Below are positions 19,724 to 34,688 of a stretch of 64,000 bases of DNA, piece by piece. The DNA lies in assembly GCA_036245805.1 (NCBI GenBank), contig BTRK01000002.1:38794661-38858660 (forward strand). Reading direction: 5' to 3'. Position numbers and translations under genes: made by a program. Position 1 is the first letter of the stretch. The number at the start of each line of letters is the position of its first letter. Source of the stretch: Pristionchus mayeri. Its lineage: Eukaryota; Nematoda; Chromadorea; Rhabditida; Neodiplogasteridae. The notes beneath the pieces are model-generated. The model worked only from the letters and a program-made list of their open reading frames with translations. It was not told where the DNA came from and did no database searches.

Positions 19724-22700
19724 TTAAGACTGAGTTGTGATCACTTCCTTGCCACTGCCATGCACGAAGACGACTCGTCTGAAACAAATTTATTAGTATT
19801 TTCGAAAATAAATAAATAATTTTAAAAAATACACGGACTTCAATCCCTCCGAGGCCACGTCGAGGTACGTCATGTAGTGGTTGATGAACATGTCAATTTT
19901 CCTGGGAATTTTAATGTTGTTGAATTTGTATTCCACTTATGTTGTCAAGATATCTGATAATTGATTCCCAAAGGAACGTAATGTGGCTCCAAAAATTAAC
20001 AAGCGATAATTATACTGTATTAGCGATATCATAAATAGCTAATTGCTCTTTAAATGAGTGGTAATTATCGCAAAAAATACTCACTTAGGAATGATTGGCA
20101 TGGTGAGAATCACGAGTTGCGAGTCGGGCGAATTCTCCATGATCACTCGATTCAATTTGACCGCCGTGTTCATCTTTTGGACCTGTGATTGATTGAATTG
20201 GACATTGGACGATGAATCAACAGCTGAATGAATCAATCGAGAATCCGCATTGATGTTCAGTGCTTCAAGCATATTTGAACCGTCATAAATATCAATATTG
20301 AAGAAATATTGAATTCAGCCAAGCTCACATTCAGTTTGGGTAAGTTTCCATTGGCGTTTCCATTCATCATACTGTTCGCATCAGAGAGATCCCGACTCTG
20401 ATCGTCAGCAAAGAGATCAGCGTAGCGACCCCTGAAATTATAGTTCGAGACGTGAAACCACGCTCCCTTCATTCTACACACTCTAGACCGGTCGATCGGC
20501 GAGAGAGTATTGAGCATGGTTTCATTTCTCGAACACTACCGGAAATCTTATCATTGTAATACTTTCAACAAAAAAATTAAGGACGGAACAACATTGTCTC
20601 GTCATAAAATTGAATTCGTTTTCTTTCAGAGCCACTATCTGAGAAACTAGGCTAGTGTTGCCAAGTCGGTATGTGCTCTCATCATTTCGTGTGTTGCCTC
20701 GTCGGCCAGACATAACGAGAGATCATGTACAACAAAGAGAGTAAACGACGCTTTTTTCGCTGCTCGAAACTCACTCAGTGAAGCTGGTCTCGTTCTGCTC
20801 GCCGATTCGGATCATCGTTGAGACGGATCGAGCGAAGGCTGCATATTGACGTGATCGTTGATCTTCTAATCTCATTAGGCAATGTTTCGGTGATTATATT
20901 ATTTCCATAATCCAGTTGTGAAGGGGGCTTCACAAGAACGATTCTCGTTATTCTGCATACTATCCATATTCATACGGGTGAGAGAGCGCGCAGTACATTT
21001 ATTTCCAAGTCATCACAACTGTGAATTTGTCGATCCCCAATCAAACCTTTGGTCTGCTCGCTCCTCGGCATCGTTTCATCATTCGAGAAGGACTCGTTAT
21101 TATAGGACCCGGTGACGGAACGGGCTCTCTGTAGTGTTCACTTTATATTGTGTTCAGCTGGGAACCGTTCTCGTATCGGTGCTTCTTCATGTCAATTAGT
21201 TATAAGTAAAATGTGAAACATAGCTCTCTGAAAGAACACTATCTTTAAAGATCAAGTGTTATGGCTACACTCTCGCAATTCATGTTTTTTTTAGCAAATG
21301 TGGATTCTGAAAATTAAATCAATAATTATCAATATTTCAAACTGGCCATCTCCTCCAGCTTCGGCAGTCTCTTCGCCTCCATCTCGAGTGTCTTCTCCTG
21401 CACTTCCTTCTGCAGATCCTCGTCCGAGTTCATGTTCACCACCTGGAATTATATGTATTTGTGTATATTTGTGCATATTATTATTTGTAAAATTTATTAT
21501 TATTATCTGAATTAATTGCATGGACTATTGCTATGCCTTTGTCCGAGTTCATGCTCACCACCTGGACACAACAGTTTGCAGTTGAACACGCATGATACGG
21601 AGAACACACTAGCTGTCGTCAGCCTAGCAATCACAGCAATGCCATACCATGATGAACTTACGAAAAGCTCAGCGTCAATTCTCAGCTGGTAGATGTGCTT
21701 TTGAAGGTTGCTTTGCACCTGAAAGAATATATGTTGTTGTTGTTGTTATTGTTTTTGTTGTTGTTGTGTATGTTTGTTATTTGTTTACCTGGCAGAGACT
21801 CTTCGTGTCGGATGACTCGGAGACGACGAACACTCGCAGTTTGCATCCACGCCAAACCTGGAAATATAATTTTCAGAAAATGTTGCAATGCACTAAAGAT
21901 TTATCCTTGGCGATGTGCAAATGCTATTTGAAATCACCTTGTGCTGCTTGAGCAGATAGGCGATGAGCATCAGAATCCCGCCGTCGTCGACGATCCACCA
22001 GATGTCGATCGTGCCTGAATACGCTTATATGATTTGTGTGTTAAATCCGCTCAATTCCTTTCGTTCTTCCTCTTACGAGAACAATTATAATATGAACGCA
22101 AGCTATTTTTGGGGCTAATTTTCATTTCCATAAGGCTTTGCAGTTTGAGGAAGTTGAAGGCAAACAACGTGAACGACACTCACCACAAACTCTCTCAGTT
22201 CCCTCCGGGAAGGCAGTGATTCCCTTCGTGAGCATTATACAATTCTCCATTTGAATGCCGAGGATCACTTGTTCTGCAATTATTGTATATTTTTAGCCGA
22301 CAAAGACGAAGTCCAATCAAATATCAACTGGAGTTCCATTCAAGGAATGTTGTTGAAACCGATTTGAGTGTTAGTTCAAATCTAATTGTATTGCTCAATC
22401 GAGAGAATCACTTGTTCTGGAATTATTATTTTTCGATGAAGACCGAGACGAAAATCACTTAGCAACTGGAATTTATCTCAAGTGTTCTTCGGGAAACCGA
22501 TTTGGATTGTGGGGCATTTCCCTTTAAAATTGTTAATTTGAAAAATCATACCAGCGAAAACGGCGAGATGATCGTAGTCGTCGAAGCTGGGCCAGTTGAG
22601 CAGGATCGTGTTCGGCCGGAGACCACCGATTCCGATCGATTGGAAGAGCGAGGAGATCGTGCCGTGCGCCTGGGAATACGATCGCATTATTGTGTTTTTC

Positions 22701-25700
22701 ACCTATACCTTGTCCACAAGAAATAAAAACTAAAGTCACATGAACACATGTGTGTGCAACGTGAAACGTATCGTAGCAGATTTAGAAAATATGTTTCGAA
22801 ATTGTCACCTGATTCTGCCTGAAAACGAGCGTCTTGCTGAAGCCTTTCAGCTTCGACTTGACCATCCTCCTCGTAATGTCGTCCTTGATCTAGATCTTCT
22901 TTTTATTATTTAAAAAAAAAATTTCGAAAATGAACCAACCTCCTCGAGCTCCTTCTTGGTCAGCGCAAGGTCGTCCCTGTCGTGCTTGACGAGACCAACG
23001 GCGATGGCGAGACCTAAATTAATTAAATAATTCCAAAAATAATTAATTAATTAGTCATTTAAAATATTAATTGCATACCTTGACCAGCCTTGAGCTGTGC
23101 GGCGAGGTTGATCAGTGACACGATTCTAAATTAATTAATATTTAATTGGTAATCAATAATTCGTATGGTTTACCTGTTATCCGTGACCTCCTTGTCCTTC
23201 CAGTCCGACGTGAGCATCAACATCAATTGTGGTCTGAAAATCATTATCATTTTCGAATTTGTTTCAGCTAAACGTTTGGGATATGTTTCACACGTTACTC
23301 AAATAGCGAGAGCTTCGAATAGGATTGATGCGGGAATGGCCGGTAATGGAAAAAACGCAAACAATTGTTCTTTTCCTTATTGAGAAAGTAAGCAGGAATA
23401 GCTCACCGCCAGTTCTTCGGGTGCGGGTCCTTATCTTCCACTTTGAGCAGCGAGTACTGAGCCGTGGTGAGAGCAAGACCACGGATGCCGTCTCCCCACT
23501 CTCGCTTTGCTCTGAAATCTCACTTTTTCTCCTTCTCAAACAGTTATCGCTACTCTTGTTGCCTTTGCTGAACGCAAAATGGATCTACCGCCAAAAATTA
23601 CAAAACTGATGAACGTCGAAATTCCCGAAATTTTGCTGAACACAAGTGAAAACAATGGAAATGAAAATGCCGCACCCCTTCCACTCGACGTATTTGTAGA
23701 TGGAGAAGGTGAGCACGCACGCGATTAGGGCCTGCAATTAAATAATGTGCACTAATTGACAATCTAAGTTCACCTTCTTCCAGTCGGAGGCGAACATGAT
23801 GAAGAAGCAGAGGAAGGCGCCGAGCAGGGCGAGGGACCTGAGGTTCTTTCTAATTTATTGTTTTTTTTACAATCTCGCATTATGGGTTTTCGTCGAGTGC
23901 GCTAGTATGTTTCACTAATCTCTCAAATAAAAATCGCTAAAACTAATTGTGATTGATCGCTCGTTGTTCGTTGAAAGATTTAAAAATAAATACAAATACA
24001 TTCAACCTTCAAACACACTAAATTTCATAAGCTAATATCTGAACTAGCCAGTGATAGTATTTGAATCTGGGTCTCCAGTTGGGCGCCTTCAGAATCGAGT
24101 GGAGGAAGCAGATGAGATTGACGGAAGCGTAGCACATGAGGAAGAAGAAGTCGAGCACCTGGACATCGAGATATTATTGACATGTTAAGATAACACGAAA
24201 TGCATGTGGGGACGTGCTAGCATGAACTGAATAGTTTACGAAATAGGGAGGAGGGAGACGAATGCTAAAGTCAGGACTCACTTCAGCGATAGCATCCACC
24301 TCGCCAAGCAGAATCGCAGCCTCGGCGATAACGGCGGTGAAGAGAAGTCTAGATAATCATGTGTTGACGTTGATATAATAATTTTTGCATTGGAAAGTCG
24401 AATCTTTCGTAGAATCATTTATATCACTTCGGCTCACCCCAGGAACGGCTCATTGCTCTTCGTTACTCTCGCAAAGGGTGCGAGGGCAGGGATAACGTCA
24501 TCCTTGGCGATCGACTGGAGCAGACGGGGTGCACCTAAATAAGGTGCGGATGCTTTGATTTGGTAAAAAAAAAATTATAATATTTAAAATGTTGTTTGTG
24601 TTTTTTAGAGTAGTCGTATGCACTTGATTAAAGTTATCAGAGAGAAAATGAATATATCACATAGGTGAAACATATAGGTAAGTAAAAACGAAAAAATGTG
24701 AAACTCACTGCATAGACACTGAAGCGCTGCTCCAAAAGTAGAGAGGAACGAGCCGATCGTAACGATCCATGGAGACGGCCACGACAGAGCGGCGACGATC
24801 ATCTTCTGATCGATCGATTTACCGTACCTGGAAAGCGCGGGTACTGTAATCGCCACACATTTGCATATCAATTTTGCGAACTCTTTCATCGAGCAGGCAT
24901 ATGTTATGTACACATAAGAATTTCTAGCAATGTTGTCCCTAATACAATTATGGAATCTGCATGTAAAAGTGCCAACTTGTCTCTCAGCACCCTCCGATCG
25001 ATGCTTGAGCCGAAGATCAAAGCGAGGCCGAAGTAGATCAGCGAAGTGGTTGAAGTAGCGGCAATGGTTCCTCCAGGAATCGATTTCTGCGGGTCGGCCA
25101 AGTCTCCTGAAGTGAGATTATTTTTGAAGAAATATCTAATAAGGGAAGAGCATTTCGATCAAATTTAATTGTTTTTACGATGGTTGCGAAACCCATCCGA
25201 TTATTCAATTATGCCAAATACGGAATTCAATTTTATGCAAGATTGTTATGTTTCGAAGTTAATTTATTCTCAGAAGTGGATGGGATGAAGCGATGTAGTG
25301 CGCTTTCTTAGGAGAAAAATAAATATAAATATTTCTGTGAAAGAGAAAACGATACGCATTTCTCACCACTCATATTCGTGCCCGTGAGAATGCCAGTCAC
25401 CGCGGGGAACCAAATAGCGAGAAGTAGGAAGAAGGATGAGGAATGGTCCTGTAAGTTCACCAGATATTTCGGACGAGTTCATTTTTTTGTAGGATTCAGG
25501 CAAAAACATTACACGGAATAGTGCTTGACTCTTTTTGAACACAATTCCTCACCTGGCTAACTTCCGCACGCTTCACTGCCTGTGTGAGGGGCTTCGAATC
25601 GCCCTCTTCCAGCCAGAAAGGATAAATGTTGCCTGGAAAATGCAAAGATTTATCATCCAGAGGGCAATCGATTGAATTTCTAGGTGTTCCCTACGAAATT

Positions 25701-28700
25701 ATCTGATGTATCTTCACGGCATTGTAAAAAAATGTCTTGTAAACAAAGCATTACCTTTCAGCGTATTCCAATTGAAACCAGTGAAGCCATCGATACATTC
25801 TACCTGGAAGTAATTTCATGTTTAGAGTAGTGCTGCAAATTTCCACACAATCAAAAGCTGTGCCAGATGAGCAACAAGTCCCAGAGTAGCAGGATGGGAC
25901 TACGGACCGACACATTAATAGGAAAGATGAATGATTAGACTACGCGTCTCTCCACTCCCGACTACACTTCCACACAAACATATAAAACGCCGTAGAAAAA
26001 GTGGAGAGTTTCCCCTACGGATTGACACAATATCGGTGAGTGGGGCTTATGCACGTTGCTTCAGTCATCACCCAGCTACACCTCAGCACATACGTCTATC
26101 TGACGCCTACGGAAAGTAACGGGTGGGATAGCTAGGAGGGAGACTACGGATCGACACAATTTTAAAGAGAGGCGTATACACTAGGCTTCCCTTCTCTCTT
26201 GGTTACGCTTCCACACAAACGTAGCAAATGAGAGACAGAAAGGATTGAAATATGGACGAGGGAAGCGATAATTATCAACGTTTACACTAAAGTACGTCAT
26301 CCCCCTGGCATCGTATTGCTTTCTGCACTTCCGCTCCGAATGAGTAAACAACAAACGAAGAGCAACATAATGAGCGAGGTGCTAATAAGCGGAGACAGCT
26401 ATGCAAATAAACAATTTAATACGTATGTTAATAACTAATCAATAAACAGGGTTCTCTTATTGGTAAATTTTGATCAATGTTCGGGTAAGTAAAAGTTTCA
26501 GATGCGCTAAATAAATAAACGTTCATCATCTATACAATGCCCCTAAAACATACCTGAATAATCAACAAAAAAACCCCTATAAATAACTTGGTCTCTTACC
26601 CTCTCCTCTCTTTACCCCTCTCCCCTCTTTTAAAAGCGCGAGCACTGCCACGGATGGTGTATAAATAACTTACTTCATGAGCGAGCATCTGAGTGCACGA
26701 GGCGTCATCGGCTGAGTCCTTCTCGCAGTAGAGATCGGTGATACTGAAACATTTTGAAATGCCGTGATTACACTTTCGAATTTTAAAACATATCATAGAT
26801 ATTCTGAGAGGACGCAGGTGCATGGGAACAAAAAAATCAAACGGCTCTAATCTTATCGACGCAATGCCAGTTGATGTATCCCTGGTCGTAGACTTTTATA
26901 GTGAAGTGGTGAAGCCGTAAAATCGAAACTACCTAAAAGGCGGCTCTCGGCATTTCAAAAGTTCAAAAAATCATAAAATGCTTCATAGTTGAGCTCGAAA
27001 GTCGTTAAAAAAAGCAAAATGACCATCTCGACGAGTTCTTCAATTCATCTCTTGAGGACGTTTTTGAAAACTCTATTTAAAATATAGATAAGTTGGAAAA
27101 AGCGAACTGTGGGTTTCAAAAAGTTGATACCTTGAAAAACTTTTCCACGATTTCCAATTTTTGTATTTCAAAATCAGATTCTCCGTGCAATTCTACACCA
27201 GGGATTTTGATTTCAGCTCTTTTCAATGTTTTCCCGGGAGGCGTTGGAAACACCAAAAACCAGCGTTGGAAACAAAAACCTGCTCTGTAGACTCACATGG
27301 ACTTATCGCAGAGTAAGCAGTAGTTATCGGAGATGTTCGCCGCTTCGATGCCTTGTTGTACTGAAATAGTGATTAAAAACAAGTAAAAAAGTTCTCTGAA
27401 TTAAGGGGGTATGACAGAAGCGCAACGACAAAAGCGCAACTCAAAATATCTTCGTAAAGAGCGGTGATAGAGCGGTGATAGGTTGGTACCAATTAATTAC
27501 TAATGATGAGCACTATCTGCCCTGAGGGCTAATTAGTGACGTCACCGAAAAAAGTGACGTCACTTTTTTGAGACGTATAGGGGTTCATGGTAAAAAATCG
27601 TTATAGAAGTTTGTGTTGATCTAGACGAGGTATCAAAGCCCATATAATCTACGATACATCCTCTTTAATTTGTCGGCTACCGTATCCCAATACACCATAA
27701 TCAAGCTGACCAAGAGTCACAAGTTGATGGAAAACGATTATATTTTCTCAACCATATTTCAGTTAGATTACGGTGTATGGGGATACGGTAGCCGACAAAT
27801 TAAATTGTGGGTAACATAGATTGTGTGGACGTTGGTACCTTGTCTAAATCCAACACAAGCTCATATCGTAATTTTTTACCATGACCCCCTATACACCGAA
27901 AAAAGTGAAAAAGTGACGTCACTAATTAGCCCTCAGGGCAGATACTGCTAATCATTATTAATTATTTGACACAAACTACGAAGTTGAATCACCACTCTCG
28001 ACTAAGATATTTCGAGTTGCGCTTTTGTCGTTGCGCTTCTGTCATACCCCCTGAATTAATAGACTCACATGCAATCTTCTTCATTGGTTCTGTCATTATC
28101 AGCGAGTCGTTGAGCTCGCAGACCCTGCATAATTTATTTAATTAATGTCTTTTTTCCAATACGTTGCACGAAACAATCGACGAGAAATATTAATGAAGCT
28201 ACTAAAATGTTATTGAAACACAATTTGAACGATAGCGTATCACCGATAACATAAATATTGGGGTGTTCCAAAAGTTCCTGGAATTTTTTTCTGAATTTAT
28301 TTTCTCACGAATCATAAGTCAATGAAGTTAATTATCACTCATATCTATTATAGATCAACCTGAAATAAATTGTGCGAAGGCTATTTGTTTAAATGATTAC
28401 CTAGTTATGATGAAATAGTAGCAAATGTGCGTTTCTGGTCCCTTTTTGAAAAATTTATAATGTTGTTTTCATTGAAGTTTCAAAACTCTAGTTTATTGTG
28501 AATTAGGTGGCAATCGGCATTTCAATTGAAATTGCATCTTTCTTTAACGACCGCCGAAAAACATCAAAACTTTTCATTTCAATCTTGCCAATTTTCGGAA
28601 TTTTTCAAATTTCCATGGTTCTTTGCTAATCAATCGCCCAAACTTTGCAATGCAAATTCTTTATAAAGTATTTATTGTCGTTTGGAACCTTTGTTGGTAT

Positions 28701-31700
28701 CAAAATCGAAGAAAATTTTAAAAACACGTTGAAAATTTCGAGTTTTTTAATACATGTCCAGCGCGATCCAGAGGGCCAGGATAGTGTCCAGTAAGCTAGT
28801 TGGCAACTACCAAGTAACTAGGCATTATCACATAAGTTCTGTCTCTTCATAGGAAAGAATTTGACGATTGGTCATTTTTGAGACACAACTTCGGAATTGC
28901 ACTATTCTTGTGAACCTCGAAATTGCTTATCTATGTAGCGCGGAAATTGAAGAGCACCGATTGCCCTACTCAATGCTGCGTACTAATAGTCAGTAAGATT
29001 CATCCCATCAAAGAAATAAATTTTTGGAAAAAAATTCCAGGAACTTTTGGAACACCCCAATAGTAAAGTAAAGTAAAGCGCACTTCACTCCATTTCCGTC
29101 CATGTTCGAGAAGCCGCCGGCGAACACTGCCACCACCGCGAGGATCACGCACATCAGGGAGACCTGAAAGAAATAAGTTTGAAGGCTAATTTCATGCGAA
29201 TTCATCAAAATTTTGGATATTTTTTTGTAGGTAGAGCTTCTTTCGACACTAAATTACAAAATTCCCCTCGTTTTGTACAAAATACTTACCGGAGCCATCA
29301 ACTGCACGAACTTGACGCCCATCGCCACGATTAGAACCTGAAAAATTCACATTTCTTATAACATTTCTTAATTAATTTTAATTAAATCATTACCTCGAGT
29401 AGAAGGAAGAGAGTTCCGTAGAGTCGGAAGTTGTTGAGTTGAGAGCCGAAGAGGCCTATGGAGGGAGGCAATATGTATGATTTTCAAGGAGAAAATTATG
29501 TTGCGAGCATATATTATTATTTTTGCACAATAGGTATACTTAGCGACCATTTCCACAATCCCCATGTTGTTATTCGCTGAATGAACCAGGCAGAGAGGGA
29601 ACGCCAGCTTGTTGACAGACAAGGGATCGCTCTTGCTTCTCCCAGTGAGATAGGAGTGTGTCTGGGGGCATAGCTCAGGGGTAGAGCGCGCGCTTCGCAT
29701 GCGCGAGGTCTGGGGTTCGATTCCCCATGCCTCCAAGAACTTTTTGCCCACTCTTGCAAACACATTGATATCAAAAAAATTGAACCCGGGTCTCGCACGT
29801 GACAGGCGCGGATACTAACCACTATACTACCAGAGACATGCACACTGCCGATAAGATTCACCTTATCTCTCCCTTGCAAATTTCTCTCTGCCGGAGGCAC
29901 ATCGCATACAAAATGATACGGGATATATGGGATATTTAACGAGAAATGATGAAAGAAATCATTAAAAAGGATCCTCAGCGTTTTTTTCATACTCTTTCGG
30001 TTTATTATGACATTTTATTTAGTAGAGGTGTCTAGGTTTCTGCAACAGTTTTCGAACTCACTGTGTCCTTCTTCATGTGGTTCTTCACCGCCAATTCCGA
30101 GTGGCAACGTCATTCCAGGAGCGAGGTACATCTGAAACATAATTTTCATTAAATTGCGTTCTCGGTCAATTTCGAAATATAATATGTTTCAATAATATAA
30201 TTTCAGGAGTTTACATTTCCGAAATTCGATTATTCGAACACATCCTGTGTAAATTAGCTCAATCGCCTTCCCATATATCAGCACACAATGACGAAATTCG
30301 CCCATTTTTCACGCAATTTCAATGAGCTGTTCTTTCGCAATAATCGTTCTCTGGATTGTTGTTTGAGCATGCATTGATCTCTTTCTCTCTTTTCAGCCGG
30401 GGAAGAGTGGCGGGATAGGTGCGATTCCGGTCCGATTGATCCCGGGAGAATGGCAACAGTCTATTGAGCCGGGCGAGAGAGTGTGGAAACTTGAGAGAGA
30501 CAGGCGATCCCTACCTTTGCCTTCCCCTATTGCGTCTTCTCTATGGCGGGCGGTAGATTGAGAGGAATATCTCTCTCAATGTCGCGCACTCTCTAGAAAG
30601 CGCGATAGATCTAGCATGGGATATGGGGCAATAACTGGTGCCAGCCTTTCCCCCGTTCCGTTTCCTTTTGTTCATGAAAGAGCGCAGAGCGCGAATCAAT
30701 AGCGCGTATGGGATTGGAAATTGCTGTGATAAATTACACTTCCGCTTTGGGGAAAACGATTGGAAGCGCGGAACATCGTGATTTCGAAATAGCACGTTCG
30801 AAACATCATTGAACCGGGATTGTCGGGAAGGGAGGGGGGATTTGTTCAAATCTCATTGACTTGTCCACAAGTATTACGCTCAGGTGGTTCGGGGAGTAGT
30901 ACGGGATTTAAGCAATTTCCCCCGTGCACCGTTCATCGGGTCGGGATGAAGTTTCGCAAAAAAGTGTATTTTGTGCGCTCTCTATGGCGCTATTACACAG
31001 AATTAGGAGGATAGTGGAAAAGAGTAAAAATGTTAAGGTTAAGGTTCATCCCGTCTTCTAAACTGGGCTCGCTCGAGAACACTGTTAGGCCAGTGCCAAT
31101 AGATGGTTCTGTACGAAAAATAGTGTAGCCGTCATAATGGCCGATACTCTCACCAACATCACTTCCACGCCTCCGACAAGGTACATCGACGTCGCCACGG
31201 TGTTCGCCAGGTAGAAGAGGATGCCAACCGCAGATCCGAATTCAGCGCCGAGATTTCGACTGGAAATTGAGTAAGTGTACGTATTCAGATACACAATGAT
31301 ACAAATGAACGCGAGTTATGCTAATGCAAACAAATTTGCTGGTATACCACAGTCTTCTCGTTATACGTAGCCAGTCGCCAATAAAGAGTAGACATAATAA
31401 CGATAGACGCTTCTTGTGCAGCCGTATCATAGTGCAACATACCTGATCATGAAGTAGGCTCCTCCACTCTCGACAACGCCATTCGTAGCCACGGCCGAGA
31501 GCGAGATGGACGTGAGGAAGGTCTGAAAATATAAATTAATTATTTTGAAATAAAAACTAAATTTACTTACACAGAGGGAGCAAAGTAGCAGGATCAGGGT
31601 GGTGTATCCGAGACCAGCGACTCCTAAAACAATGATACAAATTCAGACAATGTGTCGGTTAGGATTCATGCTCATTATGATTGAATCGTGCTGACGGGAA

Positions 31701-34599
31701 ATTCGCTTGTATCTTTGTTTTCTTCTTACAACAAATGTTATTCTGTGAACGATGGCGATTATGTCTGAGATGCGCCACACCATCACTGATATTAGTTCAA
31801 AAAATAACAAGGTCTTCCCGTCTTTCCGCTCTCTCGTTTCTCAACAACTCGATAGAGTGCGTGACATGGCGTTATTGCTGCCACTTACCGACGATCCAGA
31901 AGAGTCGAATGAACATGGTAACGCCGAGGATGTGTTGGATGGTCGGGAGGTAGACGCCCAGCAGGATGCCCAGATTCGCCTGAAAGTTTCCCTTTTAAGA
32001 CGACAGAATATCGACTTCAGGAAATTCGTGTACCAATATTCAATATGGAATATCATTAGATAATTGACAGAGCATGTGGCAAGATTGTGTTCTGCTTCAA
32101 TTGAAGATGAAATCCTCAATTATGATTCTCACACGATAGCCTCGCTTCCGTTCAAATTGTATATGTCTGTGTGATACCACATAGGCTTACCTTCTTGCCA
32201 TGCTCGCTGATCCCCCTCTCCTTCGGTCCGGGTGTCGTGTAGGCTGAGAAAATGGAAGATGACTGATTGACAGCCGAGTTACCATCGTCATCCTGAAAGG
32301 CCCTTCAGTTTAGCTTTTGATTTATGAGCTACGAAATTGGACAGAAGTTTTTACTAGATTTCTGCCTGTATGTATGAAAGTAATGCCGTCGAAATTTGGC
32401 AATAACAAGACAGATATTGACCTTGAAGAGGGCGAGGTTTCCGAAAGTGCTCAGCTTCCTTCCCAGTGCTCCATCCTCGAGGGATACTCGGCGATCGTGG
32501 CAGACGCTGACTAAAGAAGCAAAAAATATATACTTTCGGGTACCTTACTTTTGGGTTTCAATTTTCAAGTAATTGTGGGTAATTTTTGGATGTGTTTCAG
32601 GTGCGCTAGACAGCTGCTAAGCTCTTGATCTATGTAGAGCACCTGAAACTTACTCGAAAATGAGCCTAAGTGACCTGAAAATTTAAACCCTAGTGCAGTG
32701 TCTCTTATCGCGCACGCCTATTGTTAGGCGTATTTAGTTTTTTAGCTGCGTGATCTACTTACGACTACCAATTCACCGTCCCCAAAGGGAGGTAGCACTG
32801 GCTCCGGATCTGGGGAGGCGGATTCGGTATCACTGCCTGGATTCGAGTCCGGTTGAATAGAAATGGGTTCTGAGTGCAGCGTCATAGACTACTACAGCTC
32901 TTCACTTCTAAATAATGAAGTTACTTTAGTAAAGCAGAATAGTAAAGATGGAGGGGATACGATAAACGTGTTAATGCTCTTTCGGAGATGGAGCTCTTTT
33001 GATTCCACGGTTTCTATACACCATAAGTTTGGTCTAAAAAGTGCAATATATAGTTCATTTTGAACAAACACGTCGTTCGAGCATAAAAAAAACATGAAAA
33101 TGAATGTGCATGCAATGTCATAGAGCGATGCAGAATAAGCTACTATAGCCATGAAGTGACTCCGCAGTATGCGTTATTGCTCGCTGACCGGACCCGTGCG
33201 TAAGCTTTCAGAAATAAGAGATTCACTGCTTGTGAAGCCGTTTCTAATGTATAACAGAAAACGTCAGTTAGATAGTGTAGTGAAGAACGTCGAGAGCAAA
33301 ATATAGACGAGCAATTATCAGACTTTTGGCTGGTACTTCCCATAGTTTCCAAAGGAACTGCTGTCAAACCATGAGAGCAACAATTAAATACGGTCAGAAT
33401 AGCTAAACTAAAGTGTAGGAGGCGTGATTCTTCTGCTATGTCGTTTCCAATTTTTGCAGGAAATTTAATAGCAATAACCCGGAAACTGTTCAGTGGCCAG
33501 TAGCGCAATTTGAAAAGAAATGAACAATATCATTCCTGTGATTGGCCTTTATTGGACGATCACTTATTGATTCTCGACAGGAAAATTATTCTTTCGAACA
33601 ATAGCGATTGTGTTGTTCATAATAGATTGTAAAAGCTTGTCGTCAAAGAAGCCTGTTCATTCCAAGCAGAGAGTACGAGATCACAGTTCGTAATTCGGGT
33701 CACCGTCTCTTCATTTCTCACATACTCTCGAAACTCGACCGTCCGAGAGAGTTTTGGAAATGAAGAGACGGTCACCCTAAGTACGAACTCTAGTAGAGAT
33801 ATGAAGAGAGTGCCCCCTGCGTCTGTCCCTTCATAATGTGGAACGAGCAAGAATGAAGTGGAGAGACCAAAGTGATCTATTCTTCGCTCTACCAGGAAGT
33901 GAATATCATTCACTCTTGCACAAAAGTTTCCAGTAAAATGACGAATATTTATGCAAATCTAATTGTTACTACGATTGCTTGAATTGATTGAGATTGTCAC
34001 TCGAATCGAATGATTTCAACACTGTTTAAAATACAGACAGAGTGAAACTCATTCTTTAATATTTTTTCTTCAGTTTCACAATAGAGAAACCAATTTTCAA
34101 TTCTTGATTGTCAATCGCTCCCTGATGACGCGTGGAAACAGGAACTATCTCTAATTTCCCGGATTCAGATGGAAGCCATTTCAATTGATTAGATCACAAG
34201 GTTAGAAGGAAAATGAAAAGGCAAAGAGTATTAAAAGTGGCCGAAATCGATCACGCGGTATTGAGTGATTGATTCAGAAAATGATGTGTTCACCTTTCTC
34301 ATTGCCTGTGTTGAGCTGGGTGATCGTGGAAAATCTCCGCCTGGAAAAACATATTATTATTAAAATTAAGATCTGTTAATGTTCACTGGTTTCATCTGCA
34401 ATTTTCATCAACTGCAATTTAAAGCCCAAAATAAGGTGAAACCGCACAACAAACCGAATGTGGTCCAGAAAGTTGACCATGAGGGATCAAAAAGAGATCG
34501 GAGTGGGGAGCGAGAAAAGAGATCGGAGAGGGTTGCGCTCTTTACTGGCAAGCCAATGCAATTTCCGATTGAAACTGCACTCCAGGATCTCTCTCTCTC

Positions 34600-34688
<89 letters not shown>

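Noticed and set aside
20081..20272. Upstream extension of the KCC exon at 20085-20182
   Set aside because: A good acceptor (ATCACAG) lies before 20182 and the previous exon joins it in phase, so the extension is intronic.
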